DNA from: Mesorhizobium escarrei
GTDB taxonomy: Bacteria; Pseudomonadota; Alphaproteobacteria; Rhizobiales; Rhizobiaceae
DNA length: 64,000 nucleotides
Assembly: GCF_935825525.1 (NCBI RefSeq)
Contig: NZ_CAKXZT010000035.1
Span: 1 to 64,000 of the forward strand
Direction: 5' to 3'
Notes under the pieces: model-generated
What the model saw: only the letters and a program-made list of their open reading frames with translations
The model's database searches: none
What the model was told of the DNA's origin: nothing
Position numbers and translations under genes: made by a program
Shown: one piece after another, positions 61,046 to 64,000 of the stretch
Position numbering within the stretch: position 1 is the first letter of the stretch
Layout: each line of letters opens with the position of its first letter

Positions 61046-63889
61046 ATGACCGAAGATCGCGATCAAACCGGGCGCGCTTTCGCCCAAGAACCAGAATGGG
61101 ACCGGTCGGATGACGGCGGCGAAGCAGTCGGGCGAAGCGCCGCCGAGCCGATCGCACAGTCTTGGTTTCGTCACAGCAGGGCGGTCGATCGTTCGGTGGA
61201 ACAACTGGACGATGTCGTTGCCGAATTGTGGCGCATAGTGGACGCCCGGCCAACCGAAACGCCAACATCGCTTCGCGACGCGGCGCCAGCCAAGGGCACC
61301 GAACAAGCCAAGGTCACCGAACAAGCGCGCCCTTCCACCGCGCCTTTACCTGGTGATAGCCGCGCTCAGCAACGCGAGGTGCAACCACCCTCCCCGCAAG
61401 CAAAAGCGCCTTCGGCTCCGTCGCAGGCCGCGCCCACTGCTCCAGCTGCAGACAGCATTAGAAAGCCCGACCTTATCCGGCCACCGAGCCCTCGGATCTC
61501 CAAGCCGGCCCAGCGCGCCGTATCACCAAAGGAAGAACCCGCGCGCAAGCCCGAGCCGGAAATAATGGAACGCAAGCCGCCGAGCGCACCGCAGGACGAA
61601 CCCGGCAAGCAGGACCAGCCGAGCGCACGAGGAGGCGAGCCGCCCACGCAGGAGATCCGGCCACCGATCCCTAGGATCCCCGGGCCGGCCCAGCGCGCCG
61701 TATCACCAAAGGAAGAACCGGCGCGCAAGCCCGAGCCGGAAATATTGGAACGGAAGACGCAGAGCGCGCCGAAGGACGCGCCCGGCAAGCAGGAACAGCC
61801 GAGCGCGCGGGTAGAGCCGCCCACGCAGGAGATCCGGCCACCGAGCCCTCGGATCTCCGAGCCGGCCCAGCGCCCCGTATCCCCAAAGGAAGAACCCGCG
61901 AAGCCCGAGCCGGAAATATTGGAACGGAAGACGCCGAACGCACCGAAGGACGCGCCAGGCAAGCAGGACCAGCCGAGCGCGCGAGTAGAGCCGCCCACGC
62001 AGGAGATGAAAAACAAGCCGGTTCTGCCCGGCGTGACAATCGAGGGCGACCGCGGTCCCTTGCTTGCCCGGGAAGTGCCTGGCGGCGGCGGTCCGACCGG
62101 AACCGGCAAGGGGGGCGGCAGTGGTGGTGGCGGGAATGGCGGCGGCGGCGCGTTCCACAAGCGTCTCGGGCCAATCGATCTCTCGGCAAGCCTCACAGCC
62201 GGGCTTCGCGCGGTCAAGAAGAACCTCATCGCGGTGATGATCTTCACGATCGCGACCAACGTGCTGGTGCTTGCGATACCTGTTTATCTCTTCCAGATTT
62301 CGGATCGCGTCCTGACGAGCCGCTCGGTCGACACCCTGGTGATGCTGACGGTGGTGATTGTCGGCGCGGTCATTCTGCAGTCGGTTTTTGACGCCATCCG
62401 GCGCTTCATCCTCATGCGCACGGCGGTCGAGGTCGCCGCCCAACTAGGCGGACCAATCCTCAGCGCAGCCGCCAGGGCTTCACTGCACAGCAACGGGCGC
62501 GAATATCAGACGCTGGGGGATCTTCAGCAGCTGCGTACGTTTCTGGTGTCCGGCACGTTGCTGTCTCTTCTCGATGCGCCGATGGCCCCGTTGTTCATGC
62601 TGGCGATATTCCTGATCCACCCCGACCTCGGCTTCATCGTCGTGGCGACGGCGCTGCTGCTGCTGGCCATCACGCTCGCCAACCAGCGCGCAACCGCCAA
62701 GCCATTCGGCGAGGCCAACACAAGCCAAACCAAAGCCAACCTCCACGTCGATTCGATGTCGCGCAACTCGCAGATCATCAACGCGCTCGCGATGATCCCG
62801 GAAGCCGTGTGGATCTGGGGCAAGGATACCGGCAACTCGCTCAGATGGCAGGTCATAGCTCAGGACCGAAACATAGCCTTTGCTTCCCTTTCCAAGGGCG
62901 TCCGGCTGCTGACCCAGGTCATGATGCTCGGCTGGGGCGCCTATCTGGCCATCGAAGGCTCTGTCACGGGCGGCATGGTCATCGCCGCGTCAATCATCGC
63001 CGGTCGCGCGCTTGGCCCGATCGAGGGTGCGATTGAAGGGTGGAACCAGGTTGTGCAGTCACGCGCCGCCTTTGGCCGCATCAGTGCGCTGCTGAAGGAA
63101 TCCCCGCTGAACTTCGAACGCCTGAAGCTGCCGCGTCCGGAAGGGCGTCTCGATGTCGAGCGGCTGCTGTTCGTGCCGCAAGGAACCAAACGTGTCGTGC
63201 TCAATGGCATCGGCTTTGGCCTGGAGGCCGGAGACTCGCTTGCGATCATCGGCAATTCGGGCGCCGGTAAAACGACCCTGGGCAAAATGCTCGTCGGCTC
63301 GATCCTTCCAACTTCGGGAAGCGTGCGGCTCGATCTGATGGACCTGCGGAACTGGGATCAGCGGCAATTTGGTGAAAGCATCGGCTACCTTCCTCAGGAC
63401 GTGCAGCTTTTCCCGGGGTCGATCAAGGCGAACATCGCCAGAATGCGCGAGGACGTCGATGATGGCGCAATTTACGAAGCCGCCAAGCTGGCCGACGTTC
63501 ACGAACTGATCGCCTCGCTGCCGCATGGCTACGAGACCTTTGTCGCCGCCGATGGCGCGCCGCTTTCTGGCGGGCAGAAGCAGCGGATCGCTTTGGCGCG
63601 CGCCTTTTTCGGCAGCCCGAAATTGGTGGTCCTCGATGAGCCGAATTCGAACCTCGACACCGCTGGCGAGTTGGCTTTGTCGCGCGCCCTGCAGCAAGCC
63701 AAAGAGCAAAAGATCACGATGGTGACGATCACACAGCGGCCTGCTTTGCTGCAGACCGTGGATAAGATCCTGGTGCTCGTCAACGGCACCGTGGCTCTTT
63801 TCGGGATGCGTCAGGAAGTGCTTCAGGCTTTGGCGGCGCGCGGCATGAGCCTCGATGGCGGCCATTTTGCCAATATTCAGGTCAAATGA
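61046..63889 (+). CDS. type I secretion ABC transporter with repeat-rich N-terminal extension
   Basis: 947 residues from ATG 61046; PrtD-type permease/ATPases are usually near 580. Residues 1-370 are an added Pro/Glu/Lys-rich region holding three repeats of about 59 residues, encoded by 61478-61657, 61658-61834 and 61835-62007, and a Gly-rich hinge. The transmembrane domain follows from LGPIDLSASLTAGLRAVKKN, with about six helices. The ATPase has Walker A GNSGAGKTT, signature LSGGQKQR and Walker B KLVVLDEP, and a late H-loop equivalent where TQRP replaces the usual histidine. It exports proteins with an HlyD adaptor and a TolC porin. Confidence 0.93.
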   Translation: MTEDRDQTGRAFAQEPEWDRSDDGGEAVGRSAAEPIAQSWFRHSRAVDRSVEQLDDVVAELWRIVDARPTETPTSLRDAAPAKGTEQAKVTEQARPSTAPLPGDSRAQQREVQPPSPQAKAPSAPSQAAPTAPAADSIRKPDLIRPPSPRISKPAQRAVSPKEEPARKPEPEIMERKPPSAPQDEPGKQDQPSARGGEPPTQEIRPPIPRIPGPAQRAVSPKEEPARKPEPEILERKTQSAPKDAPGKQEQPSARVEPPTQEIRPPSPRISEPAQRPVSPKEEPAKPEPEILERKTPNAPKDAPGKQDQPSARVEPPTQEMKNKPVLPGVTIEGDRGPLLAREVPGGGGPTGTGKGGGSGGGGNGGGGAFHKRLGPIDLSASLTAGLRAVKKNLIAVMIFTIATNVLVLAIPVYLFQISDRVLTSRSVDTLVMLTVVIVGAVILQSVFDAIRRFILMRTAVEVAAQLGGPILSAAARASLHSNGREYQTLGDLQQLRTFLVSGTLLSLLDAPMAPLFMLAIFLIHPDLGFIVVATALLLLAITLANQRATAKPFGEANTSQTKANLHVDSMSRNSQIINALAMIPEAVWIWGKDTGNSLRWQVIAQDRNIAFASLSKGVRLLTQVMMLGWGAYLAIEGSVTGGMVIAASIIAGRALGPIEGAIEGWNQVVQSRAAFGRISALLKESPLNFERLKLPRPEGRLDVERLLFVPQGTKRVVLNGIGFGLEAGDSLAIIGNSGAGKTTLGKMLVGSILPTSGSVRLDLMDLRNWDQRQFGESIGYLPQDVQLFPGSIKANIARMREDVDDGAIYEAAKLADVHELIASLPHGYETFVAADGAPLSGGQKQRIALARAFFGSPKLVVLDEPNSNLDTAGELALSRALQQAKEQKITMVTITQRPALLQTVDKILVLVNGTVALFGMRQEVLQALAARGMSLDGGHFANIQVK

Positions 63890-63901
63890 GAGAGATCGGC
63901 C

Positions 63902-64000
63902 GTGAAGGAAATAGCCAAGATCGAAGACGCTCAATGGTATGGCGCCGTACCGCGTTCCATTTGGAAGCAGACGACAGCCGGATTGCTGCTGATGGCCGTC
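63902..64000 (+). CDS. HlyD-family membrane fusion protein, 5' part
   Basis: The frame opens with GTG 63902, 12 bases after the ABC transporter stop, and runs off the window. It encodes VKEIAKIEDAQWYGAVP, then RSIWKQTTAGLLLMAV, a short cytoplasmic N-terminus and the start of a membrane helix, as in HlyD/PrtE adaptors of type I secretion. Identity rests mostly on position after the ABC transporter and this topology. Confidence 0.75.
   Translation, partial: MKEIAKIEDAQWYGAVPRSIWKQTTAGLLLMAV

Overview
The window looks like a chromosomal segment of a Rhizobiales alphaproteobacterium, most likely Mesorhizobium or a close relative. This is inferred from high GC, the gene content (phaC, a tandem glycine riboswitch before gcvTHP, a class II FBPase beside recJ, folE-hisI-patatin), and small palindromic intergenic repeats of a kind I associate with that genus. 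No 16S rRNA or other species marker is present, so the genus is an inference.

The first 46 kb is mostly housekeeping. In order it holds a DUF6065 protein, a GNAT enzyme, dinB, an EamA transporter, a potassium-channel-like protein with a C-terminal zinc ribbon, dnaE, a propionyl-CoA carboxylase alpha subunit and glutathione-dependent formaldehyde dehydrogenase. A cytochrome b and molybdopterin enzyme pair follows. Next come the riboswitch-controlled glycine cleavage operon gcvTHP, parE, a MaoC/CoA-ester lyase pair, a nitroreductase/flavin reductase pair, thrS, a class D beta-lactamase, a NifU-like protein with yidD, and folE, hisI and a patatin. A minus-strand run of aminotransferase, hom, glpX and recJ, then phaC and an M15-like lipoprotein, close this part.

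After a tRNA-Glu (46.6 kb) the content becomes accessory. A minus-strand group at 48.9-53.0 kb encodes a predicted helical-barrel protein, an ATP-grasp ligase and a BioF2-like acyltransferase fused to TPRs. It contains noticeably AT-richer stretches than the core.

The last 10.7 kb is the most unusual part. It has a secreted Asp-Gly/Gly-Ser repeat protein, a LapG-like cysteine protease lipoprotein and a LuxR-type regulator coupled to an unknown protein. Divergent from these is a probable operon: a 696-residue Gly/Asp/Ala/Lys low-complexity protein, a strong hairpin, a 668-residue protein with a recurring Q-x5-D-x-D motif, a type I secretion ABC transporter with a proline-rich N-terminal extension made of three ~59-residue repeats, and the start of an HlyD-type adaptor cut by the window end. 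I read this as a type I secretion system dedicated to non-RTX repeat proteins, possibly adhesive or matrix-forming. This is the best candidate for an undescribed system here.
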